Shown piece by piece: positions 16,986-26,241 of a stretch of 64,000 nt of DNA. This stretch comes from Cognatundibacterium oligocarboniphilum (GTDB lineage Bacteria; Pseudomonadota; Gammaproteobacteria; Burkholderiales; Burkholderiaceae_D), in assembly GCF_013377855.1 (NCBI RefSeq), contig NZ_JABXYJ010000001.1, forward strand, positions 186,001 through 250,000. The letters are read 5' to 3'. Made by a program: the position numbers and the translations under genes. The notes under the pieces were generated by a model. The model worked only from the letters and a program-made list of their open reading frames with translations. It was not told where the DNA came from and ran no database searches. The first letter of the stretch is position 1; each line of letters starts with the position of its first letter.

Positions 16986-19900
16986 TTACGCTGCCTGCTG
17001 TGTCGGTGGTTTCTGCGGGGCAGGCTGCTGGGTATTGAATTCAGCAATCAGACTCGCCTCCTTGTTTTTAGCAGCAGCCAGATAACGTTCCTTCACATGC
17101 CCGTAACCACGGATATCTTCCGGAATGGCAGCAATCGCCACTGCCTTTGCCAGATTTTCTGCGTGCAGCGCAGGCAGCAGGCGGCTGATAGTCTGCTGAT
17201 ATTCCACCGGCAAGGCACGCTCGGTCTTGCGCTCTTCGGTATAGCCAAAAATATCGAATGCTGTGCCACGCAAGGATTTCATGCTCGCCAGCAAGCCAAA
17301 TGCTTTCATCATCCACGGGCCGTACTGTTTTTTGACCAGATGACCCTGGGTATCACGCTTGGCAAATAATGGCGGTGCCAGATAGAAATGAATCGCATAA
17401 TCACCTTCGAACATATCAGCGATCTTTTTCTGGAATTTACCATTGCTGTACAAGCGCGCGACTTCGTACTCGTCCTTGTACGCCATCAGCTTGAACAGAT
17501 ATTTCGCCACCGCTTCTGTCAGGCGTAAAGTCTTACCATCGGCAATGCGGGTCTCCGCCGCCCTGACCTGATTCACAAAATCCAGATACTGCTGCGCATA
17601 AGCGGCGTTCTGATAATCGGTCAGGAAACTGACGCGGCGGTTAATCGTTTCTTCCAGCGTCGGTGCGCGTTTCAGTTCCACCACCTGCGCCGGTGCCGCC
17701 AGCCGTTTGACCGCGGCCAGATCGTGTGCTGCCAGACGCCCCCAGTTGAATGCCTGCTTATTAAAGTCGATCGACACCGCATTCAATTCAATCGCCCGCA
17801 TCAGCGCTGCTTCTTCCAGCGGCACCCAGCCTTTTTGCCACGCATAGCCGAGGATGAACATATTGGTCGCAATATTGTCGCCCATCAGTGCCGTCGCAAT
17901 CGATGCGGCATCCACCATATCAACACGACCTTCGCCACAGGCTTTGCGGATATCCTGTTCAGCCGAAGAGCCAGGGAATTGCCAGTCCGGATTTTTGATG
18001 AATGTCGAGGTTGGCGTACCGTTCGCATTGATCGCTGCGTGAGTACGACCCTCACCCATGCGTGACAACGCATCTTTACCTGCGGTCACGATCAGGTCGC
18101 AGCCAATCACCAGATCAGCCATGCCAGTGCCAACGCGGGTGGACTGGATATCTTCTGCCTTGTCCGCCAGACGCACATGCGACATGACCGCGCCGCCCTT
18201 TTGCGCGAGACCGGTCATGTCCAGCACTGAGCAAGCCTTGCCTTGCAAATGGGCCGCCATCGCCATGATCTGGCCGATGGTGATCACACCGGTACCACCG
18301 ACGCCGGTCACCAGCACGCCGAATGGTACTTTGGTATCTGGCAGTGCTGGATACGGCAGGGTATCCACATCAAGCGCATTGCCTGCTTCGATTTTCATCT
18401 TTGCCGGCTTTTTCAGTTTGCCGCCTTCGACCGTCACAAAGCTCGGGCAGAAGCCCGTCACGCAAGAAAAATCCTTATTGCAAGACGATTGATTGATCTG
18501 GCGCTTACGGCCAAATTCGGTTTCCAGTGGCTCGACCGACAAGCAATTCGACTGCACTGAGCAATCGCCACAGCCTTCGCAGACCGCTTCATTGATCACG
18601 GCCCGCTTGGCGGGGTCGGGGAAACCCGGTTTGCCGTCTTTGTCGATTTTTTTACGGCGGCGGCGTTTTTCAGAAGCACAGGTCTGGTCATAAATCATGG
18701 CAGACACGCCTTTGCATTCGCGTAGCTCACGCTGTACCGCGTCGAGCTCGGAACGGTGACGCACCGTGACACCCGGCGCCCACGGATAAGCAGCACCGTA
18801 CTTTTCCGGTTCGTCGGTAACCACGATAATCGGATTCACGCCTTCAGCCGCAATCTGACGCGAAATCATGCCGGGATCGAGCGGGCCGTCGAATTCCTGA
18901 CCGCCAGTCATCGCGACTGCATCGTTAAACAGAATCTTGTAAGTGATATTCACATCGCCGGATACGGCAGCGCGGATTGCCAGCAAGCCAGAATGATAAT
19001 AAGTCCCATCGCCCAGATTACAGAATACATGCTTTTCATTGGTGAACGGTGCAGCACCGACCCAGGTCACGCCTTCGGCACCCATGTGAGTAAAAGTCGA
19101 GGTTTCGCGGTCCATCCAGGTCACCATGTAGTGGCAACCGATACCGGCCAGCGCGCGGCTGCCCTGCGGTACTTTGGTGGACGTATTGTGCGGACAACCT
19201 GAGCAGAAATGCGGAATCCGGTCTTTGTTCGGATCAGGTTTGCCGACATTCAACAAGGCATTTTCTTTGGCTTCCAGATAGGCGACACGCTCTTTGACGC
19301 GCTGCTCGACCGGATGTCCGGCGAAATAGCGGGTGATGCGGGAAGCAATGGCGCGCGCAATCTGCGCCGGGCTCAATTCATAGGTGGCAGGCAGCAACCA
19401 TTCGCCGTGACCGGAGCCATGCAGGTTGCTCCATTCACCAGAATCATCAAACTTACCGACCACGCGCGGACGCACGCTATCTTCCCAGTTGTACAACTCT
19501 TCTTTCAGTGCGTATTCCAGAATCTGGCGCTTTTCTTCGACGACCAGAATTTCTTCCAGGCCAGTCGCAAATTCGCGCACGCCTTCTGATTCCAGCGGCC
19601 AGGTCATGCCAATTTTGTACAGACGGATACCGATGTCTTTCGCCACTTGTTCGTCAATGCCGAGATCAGCCAGCGCCTGACGGGTATCGAGATAGGATTT
19701 GCCGGCGGTGATGATGCCGATTTTGGCATGCGGACTATCCCAGATAATCTGGTTCAGCTTGTTGGCGCGCACATAGGCCAGTGCTGCATACCATTTGTAG
19801 TTGTTCATCCGTGTTTCCTGCGCCAGCACCGGGTCTGGCGTGCGAATGCTGACGCCATCAGCAGGCAACACAAAGTCTTCAGGAATCACCGGCTTCACAC

Positions 19901-20585
19901 GATCCGGGTCAATCTCGACCACGGCACCGGATTCGACGATATCAGTCACGCATTTCATCGACACCCACAGGCCGGTATAACGTGACAACGCGATGCCATG
20001 CAGGCCGTAATCCAGATATTCCTGCACGGTAGACGGATATAAGACCGGAATACCGCAGGCTTTCAGAATGTGTTCGGACTGATGCGCCGCGGTCGATGAT
20101 TTTGCCGCATGATCGTCACCCGCCACCACCAGTACACCGCCATGTGCCGAAGTCCCGGCCAGATTGGCGTGTTTAAACACGTCGCCGCAGCGATCCACAC
20201 CCGGCCCTTTGCCGTACCACATCGCAAACACGCCATCGTATTTCGCACCGGGAAACATATTGACCTGTTGCGTACCCCAGACCGAGGTGGCCGCCAAGTC
20301 TTCATTCACGCCGGGGTGAAATTTGACGTGGTGTTTTTCCAGATGTTTTTTGGCTTTGGCAGCAGTCAGATCGACATTGCCCAACGGGGAACCGCGGTAG
20401 CCGCTGATGAAACCAGCGGTATTCAGGCCTGCTTTTTCATCGGCCTGACGTTGCAGCATCATCAGGCGAATCAGTGCCTGGGTGCCGGTCATAAAGGCGC
20501 GACCGCGTTCCAGTGTGAATTTGTCGTCGAGCGTGACAGATGTGTTGATCAGCGCATGCTGCCCGGGTGTGAGGGGTGCGTTCAT
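16986..20585 (-). CDS. fused indolepyruvate ferredoxin oxidoreductase
   Basis: 1199 residues, the long fused form joining the alpha (thiamine diphosphate) and beta/gamma parts of the archaeal IorAB. The N-terminal half has the pyrimidine- and diphosphate-binding regions with CSGCPHNT and NLGDGTYYHSG. Near residues 660-720 is a cysteine cluster CEGCGDCSVQSNC...CNKDFSC for 4Fe-4S clusters. From about residue 750 is the gamma domain GVGGTGVITIGQIMAMAAH and GLAQKGGAVMSHVRLA, then a conserved C-terminal extension. It oxidatively decarboxylates aryl-pyruvates (or related 2-oxoacids) to acyl-CoA in aromatic amino-acid breakdown. GGAGAC precedes ATG 20585. Two inverted motifs lie about 140-190 bases upstream. 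Confidence 0.92.
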   Translation of the reverse strand: MNAPLTPGQHALINTSVTLDDKFTLERGRAFMTGTQALIRLMMLQRQADEKAGLNTAGFISGYRGSPLGNVDLTAAKAKKHLEKHHVKFHPGVNEDLAATSVWGTQQVNMFPGAKYDGVFAMWYGKGPGVDRCGDVFKHANLAGTSAHGGVLVVAGDDHAAKSSTAAHQSEHILKACGIPVLYPSTVQEYLDYGLHGIALSRYTGLWVSMKCVTDIVESGAVVEIDPDRVKPVIPEDFVLPADGVSIRTPDPVLAQETRMNNYKWYAALAYVRANKLNQIIWDSPHAKIGIITAGKSYLDTRQALADLGIDEQVAKDIGIRLYKIGMTWPLESEGVREFATGLEEILVVEEKRQILEYALKEELYNWEDSVRPRVVGKFDDSGEWSNLHGSGHGEWLLPATYELSPAQIARAIASRITRYFAGHPVEQRVKERVAYLEAKENALLNVGKPDPNKDRIPHFCSGCPHNTSTKVPQGSRALAGIGCHYMVTWMDRETSTFTHMGAEGVTWVGAAPFTNEKHVFCNLGDGTYYHSGLLAIRAAVSGDVNITYKILFNDAVAMTGGQEFDGPLDPGMISRQIAAEGVNPIIVVTDEPEKYGAAYPWAPGVTVRHRSELDAVQRELRECKGVSAMIYDQTCASEKRRRRKKIDKDGKPGFPDPAKRAVINEAVCEGCGDCSVQSNCLSVEPLETEFGRKRQINQSSCNKDFSCVTGFCPSFVTVEGGKLKKPAKMKIEAGNALDVDTLPYPALPDTKVPFGVLVTGVGGTGVITIGQIMAMAAHLQGKACSVLDMTGLAQKGGAVMSHVRLADKAEDIQSTRVGTGMADLVIGCDLIVTAGKDALSRMGEGRTHAAINANGTPTSTFIKNPDWQFPGSSAEQDIRKACGEGRVDMVDAASIATALMGDNIATNMFILGYAWQKGWVPLEEAALMRAIELNAVSIDFNKQAFNWGRLAAHDLAAVKRLAAPAQVVELKRAPTLEETINRRVSFLTDYQNAAYAQQYLDFVNQVRAAETRIADGKTLRLTEAVAKYLFKLMAYKDEYEVARLYSNGKFQKKIADMFEGDYAIHFYLAPPLFAKRDTQGHLVKKQYGPWMMKAFGLLASMKSLRGTAFDIFGYTEERKTERALPVEYQQTISRLLPALHAENLAKAVAIAAIPEDIRGYGHVKERYLAAAKNKEASLIAEFNTQQPAPQKPPTQQAA

Positions 20586-21009
20586 GAAGTCTCCGTGTTT
20601 TTATTTGTACAGCAAGGATATTCGCTGTAAAACAGAATCACCTTGTGGGTGAATCATATACTTTTTCATTCTGGCCGCACATTAACATGCGGTATGGCCC
20701 TGCCCCATGTACAGGGTTTCATAAAATTACCAGTACAGTATGACTAGCACCCATTCAAAGTGTACTGGTACATTTGCCAATATCTTTTAAAAATCTGCAA
20801 CTCCCACACAGTTCCATCCATCCGGCAGAACAGAAAGCAATTTAGTTGATTACCGACAGGAAACAAACTTGCAGGAGGCTTACGCCGGTGCTAACTTGGA
20901 ACAAAATTTGGAAAATTGTTGTTTTCTCATTTCATTCAGGAAAGTACGCTGCTTTTCTGGGAAAATCGCTACTGATATTTCCTTTTCCACCGTTACCAAG
21001 ACAGGAACC
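20586..21009. other. divergent promoter region between oxidoreductase and chemoreceptor
   Basis: 424 bases without a supported gene. It contains the perfect inverted repeat at 20728-20770 and AT-rich stretches on both sides (20650-20680, 20780-20800). An in-frame extension of the chemoreceptor back to 20869 exists but encodes no family sequence. Confidence 0.6.
20728..20772. promoter_or_regulatory. paired inverted operator-like motif (TACCAGTACA / TGTACTGGTA)
   Basis: TACCAGTACA (20728-20737) and TGTACTGGTA (20761-20770) are perfect 10-base inverted copies 23 bases apart. The right copy extends to TGTAC-TG-GTACA, itself a palindrome, so these look like two operator sites about three helical turns apart centre to centre. 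They lie 140-190 bases upstream of the oxidoreductase start and are candidates for its regulator. Confidence 0.5.
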
Positions 21010-23349
21010 ATGATGTCTGTTTCCACGGATACCATCATAAAAAAACTGCTGTCGCCCAGCGCTGCCCTGATGAACCGGCTCGGGCTGCGCACCAAGTTGC
21101 TGGCGATGTTCGTGACCCTGATGCTGCCGACATTGCTGCTCGTGCTGTACATGGTTTCCCGCATGCAGGCCGATGTCACCATTGCCGACCATGAATTGCG
21201 CGGCATCCAGATCAACCGCCAGGTCATGGATGTGCTGTTGCAGACACAAAAACACCGCGGTCAGGTAAATCTGAAACTCTCGGGCGAAAACAACGACAGT
21301 GCGCTGGAACAAACGCGGAAAGCACTGACCACTCATCTCAGTCTGCTGAGGCAGAATATTCAGACCAACAGCGAATTTGGGCTGGAGCAGGACTGGAAAG
21401 CTTTGGAAGCCGATTTGCAGCAGCTGACCGCCGGACAGATTGCCGCCACCGCAGCAGCCAATATGCAGCAGCACAATGCATTGATCGCCCGCCTGCTCCG
21501 TTTTTCGCAATATTCCAGTGAGAAAACCGGATTACTGCTGGACCCGGAAGCCTCCACCTATTTCCTGATGGATGCCTCGATTTCCCGCATCCCGCACTGG
21601 ACCGAACAGATCGCCCAATTGCGCGGCGCCGGTGCCGGCCTGATCCGCTCCGGCACGATCAGCGCAGAAGACAAGGCAGCGATTCTGGCCCGCATAGAAA
21701 TTCTGCAAGCCAGCGTTGGTGCTTTTGTACAAACTGCCGATGCGTTGCAACGTGCCGGCGAACAGCTGCAAGGCCAGGAAACAGAAGCGCTGCAGGCCAC
21801 GCAGCAGTTTGTCACGCTGGCACGGCAAAATCTGCTGGGTGATGCCATCAGCGGTGATGCGGCCAGCTATTTTGCAGAAGGCACGCAGGCCATCGAAAAA
21901 ACCGTGGCATTGCAAAAACGCTTGCATCAGCGTCTGACCGATATCCTCGAACAGCGTCTCAGCAACCAGAGCTGGCAACGCAATCTGATCGTCGCCGTCA
22001 TGTCGCTGTTGTTTATCGTCAGTGCTTATCTGCTGCTGGGTTTTTACCGCGGCTTCATGCAATCCCTGATGTCGGTACGCGAATCCGCCGTGGCGGTCGC
22101 CGCCGGCGACCTGACACGCCAGATCCACCTGAACGGCAGCGATGAGCTGGCCGAAACCGGCAACACGCTGGAACAGATGAATCTGAATCTGTCGAAACTG
22201 GTTGCGAATGTGCGCACCAATGCCAGCATGGTGTCGCAACTGGGAGAGAGCCTGGCCAGCGGCATCAGCGACTTATCCGAGCGGACCGAACAGCAGGCAT
22301 CCAGTCTGGAACAAACATCGGCCAGCGTCGAGGACCTCGCTGATACCGTCCGCAAAAATGCCGATAGTGCCCGCAGCGTCAGCACGCTCGCAGGCAGCCT
22401 GAGTCAGATCGCCGAATCCGGCGGCGTCACCATGCACGCGGCGGTGGATTCTATGCAGGGTATCCAGCAGGGTGCGCTGAAGGTACAGGAAATCATCGGC
22501 ATCATCGACGGCATTGCGTTCCAGACCAATATTCTGGCGTTGAATGCGGCGGTGGAAGCAGCACGTGCCGGCGAGCAGGGGCGCGGCTTTGCCGTGGTCG
22601 CCACCGAGGTCAGAAATCTGGCGCAGCGTAGCGCCGAATCAGCACACCAGATCCGCGCACTGATCGACAACTCGGTCACGCAGGTCCGGCATGGCGTCGG
22701 ACAAATCAACGACGTGAATCAGACGCTCGATCAGATCGTCAGCGGTATCCGTGAACTGGCAACCAGCATCCACGCCATTTCCACCGCCTCCGATGAGCAG
22801 AGTAACGGGCTGGCACAGATTTCGGAGGCGATTCATCATCTGGACCAGATCACCCAGAGCAACGGCCAGATGGCCGACCAGGCTCGCATCACATCAGTCA
22901 ATCTGGAAGAGCGCGCCAGCCATCTGACCAGGGCGGTGTCGAGCTTTAACCTGCGCCAGGGTACTGCCGACGAAGCACATGCGATGGTCAAACAGGCGGT
23001 GGCGCTGTTCCGCACCTCCGGCCGCAGCGCGCTGTCAGCCATCACCGCCGACCGTGAGCACCGCTTCAGCAAAAAGGACATGTATGTGTTTGCCTTTAAC
23101 CGGCAAGGTCAGTATCTGGCGTTCGGCGGTAATGCAGACAAGCTGAAAGTGAATCTGCTGCAGGTCAGCGGACTCAATGGTCGCCAACTGATCAACGATG
23201 CATTTGCACTGCCGGCGTCCGGCGGCTGGATAAATTATTCGATCGTCAATCCGGTATCGCATAAAGTGGAAAACAAAACGTCCTACATTGAGGCGGTGAC
23301 GGAAGACATCGTGCTCGGCTGCGGTGTGTACCGGCTCGAAGGCGCCTGA
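21010..23349 (+). CDS. methyl-accepting chemotaxis protein with C-terminal Cache-like domain
   Basis: 779 residues from ATG 21010 (AGGAACC upstream). TM1 lies near residues 32-52, a large helical periplasmic sensor follows, TM2 near 320-345 and then HAMP. The cytoplasmic signalling hairpin has its tip at about 495-535 (IIDGIAFQTNILALNAAVEAARAGEQGRGFAVVA, split over the tip). The receptor does not end there: residues about 660-779 carry KKDMYVFAFNRQGQYLAFG, a GRQLINDA segment, a GGWINYSI segment and VLGCGVYRL, which match the order of a Cache_2-type small-molecule domain. A sensor domain on the cytoplasmic side is unusual. No CheB/CheR-binding pentapeptide is seen. Confidence 0.88.
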   Translation: MMSVSTDTIIKKLLSPSAALMNRLGLRTKLLAMFVTLMLPTLLLVLYMVSRMQADVTIADHELRGIQINRQVMDVLLQTQKHRGQVNLKLSGENNDSALEQTRKALTTHLSLLRQNIQTNSEFGLEQDWKALEADLQQLTAGQIAATAAANMQQHNALIARLLRFSQYSSEKTGLLLDPEASTYFLMDASISRIPHWTEQIAQLRGAGAGLIRSGTISAEDKAAILARIEILQASVGAFVQTADALQRAGEQLQGQETEALQATQQFVTLARQNLLGDAISGDAASYFAEGTQAIEKTVALQKRLHQRLTDILEQRLSNQSWQRNLIVAVMSLLFIVSAYLLLGFYRGFMQSLMSVRESAVAVAAGDLTRQIHLNGSDELAETGNTLEQMNLNLSKLVANVRTNASMVSQLGESLASGISDLSERTEQQASSLEQTSASVEDLADTVRKNADSARSVSTLAGSLSQIAESGGVTMHAAVDSMQGIQQGALKVQEIIGIIDGIAFQTNILALNAAVEAARAGEQGRGFAVVATEVRNLAQRSAESAHQIRALIDNSVTQVRHGVGQINDVNQTLDQIVSGIRELATSIHAISTASDEQSNGLAQISEAIHHLDQITQSNGQMADQARITSVNLEERASHLTRAVSSFNLRQGTADEAHAMVKQAVALFRTSGRSALSAITADREHRFSKKDMYVFAFNRQGQYLAFGGNADKLKVNLLQVSGLNGRQLINDAFALPASGGWINYSIVNPVSHKVENKTSYIEAVTEDIVLGCGVYRLEGA

Positions 23350-23447
23350 GCCGCTGGCTTTGGGATCGCAGGCGGCAGCGATACGCGGCCTGCACCTGAA
23401 GCCATCCTGTTCACTGCGGTTTCTGTTTCCCGCGATATAATGGCCAG

Positions 23448-24299
23448 ATGAAACTCAAATTCACCAAAATGCATGGCGCCGGCAATGATTTTGTCGTCAT
23501 CGACGGCATACATCAGCATGTGCAGCTGACTCCCGCGCAATGGCAGCGGATTGCCGACCGCCGCTTCGGCGTCGGCGCTGACCAGATTCTGGTGGTCGAG
23601 CCATCCGGGACTGCCGGCGTTGATTTCCGTTACCGCATCTACAACGCCGATGGCGGCGAAGTCGAGCAATGCGGCAACGGTTCGCGCGCTTTTGTCCGCT
23701 TTGTGACGGAAAAAAAACTGACCGACAAAACCGCCATCCGGGTCGAGACGATGTCCGGCATCATTGAACCGCGCATGGAAACCGATGGCAGCATCACAGT
23801 GGACATGGGCGCACCGGTGCTGGAACCTGCCCGCGTGCCGTTTGATGCAGATGGTCTGCAAGCCGTCGCAGAGGGTCGCGACCAGTTGTGGCCGCTGGCC
23901 ATCCACGGCAGGCAAAGCCTGTTTTCCGTGGTCTCAATGGGTAATCCCCATGCTGTTCAGGTGGTGCCGGATACAGAAGCCTTTCCGGTGCTGGCAGACG
24001 GTCCGGTGATTGAACATCATCCGCGTTTTCCGAAACGGGTGAATGCCGGTTTCATGCAAATTGTCGATCGCGGACACATCCGCCTGCGCGTGTTTGAACG
24101 CGGCGCCGGCGAAACACTGGCCTGTGGCACCGGCGCCTGCGCTGCCGTTGTGGCCGGCATCCGGCGCGGCCTGCTCGACAGCCCGGTGCAGGTCAGCACG
24201 CACGGCGGTGAATTATCCATCACGTGGCAGGGCGAAGGCCAGTCCGTGATGCTGACCGGCCCGGCCGTCACCGTCTTCGAAGGCGAAATTAACCTCTGA
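23448..24299 (+). CDS. dapF: diaminopimelate epimerase
   Basis: 283 residues. It interconverts LL- and meso-diaminopimelate for lysine and peptidoglycan synthesis. The two catalytic cysteines are Cys75 ([10 protein letters not shown]) and Cys226 ([11 protein letters not shown]), in a pseudo-dimeric fold beginning [16 protein letters not shown]. It is the first gene of the conserved dapF-DUF484-xerC group, with eight bases to the next gene. Confidence 0.97.
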   Translation: MKLKFTKMHGAGNDFVVIDGIHQHVQLTPAQWQRIADRRFGVGADQILVVEPSGTAGVDFRYRIYNADGGEVEQCGNGSRAFVRFVTEKKLTDKTAIRVETMSGIIEPRMETDGSITVDMGAPVLEPARVPFDADGLQAVAEGRDQLWPLAIHGRQSLFSVVSMGNPHAVQVVPDTEAFPVLADGPVIEHHPRFPKRVNAGFMQIVDRGHIRLRVFERGAGETLACGTGACAAVVAGIRRGLLDSPVQVSTHGGELSITWQGEGQSVMLTGPAVTVFEGEINL

Positions 24300-24307
24300 T
24301 CAAAGTA

Positions 24308-24967
24308 ATGAATTCCACAGACATCGCAACTTATCTGGTTCAGCATCCGCATTTTTTTGAAGAGCATGCTGAATTACTGAGCTCCATCAAACTGACCAGT
24401 CCGGTGATGGGACGCGCCATTTCTCTGCAGGAAAGGCAGATGGAAGTGGTGCGGGAAAAATACCGTGCGCTGGAACTGCGGCTGGCCGAGCTGATGCGTA
24501 TCGCCGAAGATAACCACATCATCACACGCCGCTTCCAGAGCTGGACCCGATCCCTGCTGCTGGCGCGCAATGATGTCGATCTGCCGCATATCCTGACGCA
24601 GGGTTTGCAGGATATTTTCGATCTGCCACACGCCACGCTGCGGCTCTGGAATGTCGCTGCAGATTTTTCGCACACCTGGTTTTCCAGCGCTGTCAGCGAA
24701 GACGCCATGCTGTTCGCCAAAGGACTCAGTGCGCCGTTTTGCGGCCCGAATCAGGACTTTGAGGCGGCGGGCTGGATCGAAGCTGCCGAACCGCTGCAAT
24801 CCATTGCCATGCTGCCGTTGCGGCAGGCGCCGGGTGCCATGACCTTCGGCCTGCTGGTGCTGGGTTCTCCCGATCCGGCGCGCTACACCAAGGACATGGC
24901 AACCGACTTCCTGGTGCAGATTGCCGATACCAGCAGCGCAGCCCTGAGCTGCCTGATTGATCAGTAA
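24308..24967 (+). CDS. DUF484 family protein
   Basis: 219 residues: a short N-terminal helical region (IATYLVQHPHFFEEHAELL) with a basic coiled stretch around RQMEVVREKYRALELRLAELM, then a GAF-like C-terminal domain (about 90-215). It matches the conserved DUF484 protein found between dapF and xerC throughout the beta- and gammaproteobacteria. The role is unproven; the position suggests a link with cell-wall or chromosome-dimer functions. Confidence 0.88.
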   Translation: MNSTDIATYLVQHPHFFEEHAELLSSIKLTSPVMGRAISLQERQMEVVREKYRALELRLAELMRIAEDNHIITRRFQSWTRSLLLARNDVDLPHILTQGLQDIFDLPHATLRLWNVAADFSHTWFSSAVSEDAMLFAKGLSAPFCGPNQDFEAAGWIEAAEPLQSIAMLPLRQAPGAMTFGLLVLGSPDPARYTKDMATDFLVQIADTSSAALSCLIDQ

Positions 24968-24980
24968 GCACGCCACCGCC

Positions 24981-25982
24981 ATGGCGCAGTCCGACAGCTC
25001 TTCTGCACCATCCGCGCCGCTCGCCGCATCAGCAGGCACGTCAATTGATGATCCAGCTACGCCGGAAGCCTATCTGGCGTATCTGCGCCACCTGCGCCGC
25101 CTATCGGAACACACAGTCATTGGCTATGCGCAGGATCTGCAGGAATTGCAAAAATTTGCCGCCGCGCAATCCGGCTCGCCATCGCTGGCACAGTTGAATT
25201 TCCAGCATATCCGCCGCCTGACTTCGCAGCTGCACGGGCAGGGACTCAACCCGCGCAGCATCGCCCGTAAATTGTCGAGCTGGCGCGGCTTTTATCGCTG
25301 GCTGGCAGAAATGCACGGACTGGACACTAATCCGGTGGAAGGCATCCGCGCACCGAAAAAATCCAAACCCCTGCCGAAAGCGCTCAGCATCGACGATGCC
25401 GTCCGGCTGGTGGCACAGAGCAGCGGCGAGACGTCTGCCGAACCGGCATTACGGGCTGACCGCGCGATGTTTGAGCTGCTGTATTCCAGCGGCTTGCGGA
25501 TCTCTGAACTGGTCGGACTGGATCTGCTGCCGGTCAGGGAAAGCGGGTATGAATCCGGCGGCTGGGTGGATCTGGAACAGAACGAAGTCCACGTCACCGG
25601 CAAAGGTAACAAGCAGCGGATTGTGCCGGTCGGTCGTCATGCAATGGCGGCATTGCGCGACTGGCTGGCGGTACGCGGCAGTCTGGTGAAAGCCGATCCG
25701 CATCCCTTGTTCCTGAGCGCACGCGGCAGCCGGATTTCTGCCCGGCTGGTGCAACTGCGCCTGAAAGCGCATGCCCTGAGCCTCGATATCCCGGCCAATG
25801 TGCATCCCCACATGCTGCGTCACTCCTTTGCATCGCATGTGCTGCAGTCTTCCGGCGATCTGCGGGCGGTGCAGGAAATGCTGGGGCACAGTTCAGTCTC
25901 CGCTACCCAGGTCTACACCGCGCTCGATTTCCAGCATCTGGCCAAAGTCTACGATCAGACCCATCCCCGCGCAAAAAAATAA
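24981..25982 (+). CDS. xerC: tyrosine recombinase XerC
   Basis: About 333 residues. XerC with XerD resolves chromosome dimers at dif during division. The N-terminal SAM-like core-binding domain (YLAYLRHLRRLSEHTVIGYAQ...) and the catalytic domain are both present. The catalytic set is Arg in SSGLRISEL, Lys in GKGNKQR, His-x-x-Arg in HMLRHSFASH, His in GHSSVSATQ and nucleophile Tyr in VYTALD. The start is uncertain: ATG 24981 lies 13 bases after DUF484, while a TTG at 24957 would overlap it. Confidence 0.94.
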   Translation: MAQSDSSSAPSAPLAASAGTSIDDPATPEAYLAYLRHLRRLSEHTVIGYAQDLQELQKFAAAQSGSPSLAQLNFQHIRRLTSQLHGQGLNPRSIARKLSSWRGFYRWLAEMHGLDTNPVEGIRAPKKSKPLPKALSIDDAVRLVAQSSGETSAEPALRADRAMFELLYSSGLRISELVGLDLLPVRESGYESGGWVDLEQNEVHVTGKGNKQRIVPVGRHAMAALRDWLAVRGSLVKADPHPLFLSARGSRISARLVQLRLKAHALSLDIPANVHPHMLRHSFASHVLQSSGDLRAVQEMLGHSSVSATQVYTALDFQHLAKVYDQTHPRAKK

Positions 25983-26040
25983 CACACTCCCCCATTTTTT
26001 TCATTTACCTTCTGATTCCCTGCAAAAATAAAGGGCTTTA

Positions 26041-26065
26041 AAATATACTCCCCCCTAGTATATTT
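26041..26065. promoter_or_regulatory. AT-rich palindrome with C6 core, copy 1
   Basis: AAATATACT (26041-26049), CCCCCC-T, AGTATATTT (26057-26065): nine-base perfect arms around a G/C tract. A second copy with the same core (ATATACT-C6-AGTATAT) lies at 43975-43994. The architecture matches operators of CsoR/RcnR/FrmR-type repressors (TACT-G/C tract-AGTA), but no such repressor gene is in the window. A weak terminator for xerC is the alternative. Confidence 0.5.
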
Positions 26066-26182
26066 TAATCACCGGCGAAAGCATATTACGCCCGATGCCG
26101 CCCGGCCAGTTATTTCATTCCCGTTGCGCATCCGGTGATATTTTATTTCCGGCATCTAAGGATTTTTTTGCTCCACCAAGAG

Positions 26183-26211
26183 ACGTCACTTAGCCGTCAT
26201 AAACCATTGTT
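26183..26211 (+). promoter_or_regulatory. candidate Pho box ahead of the alkaline phosphatases
   Basis: Three seven-base elements spaced by four bases, ACGTCAC-ttag-CCGTCAT-aaac-CATTGTT, repeat every 11 bases as in PhoB sites (CTGTCAT-N4-CTGTCAT). The middle one is the best match. The position, 31-59 bases upstream of the first phosphatase, fits phosphate-starvation control. Confidence 0.55.
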
Positions 26212-26241
26212 ACATTACGATACTTTCAACAAGCTGGATGG

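Noticed and set aside
20869-21009. Upstream extension of the chemoreceptor
   Set aside because: Encodes Cys/Phe-rich sequence unlike receptor N-termini, while AGGAACC-ATG at 21010 gives a normal start before TM1.
25983-26040. Terminator for xerC in the T-rich tract near 25995
   Set aside because: There is a T run but no stem before it; the nearby palindrome at 26041 is better viewed as an operator or repeat.
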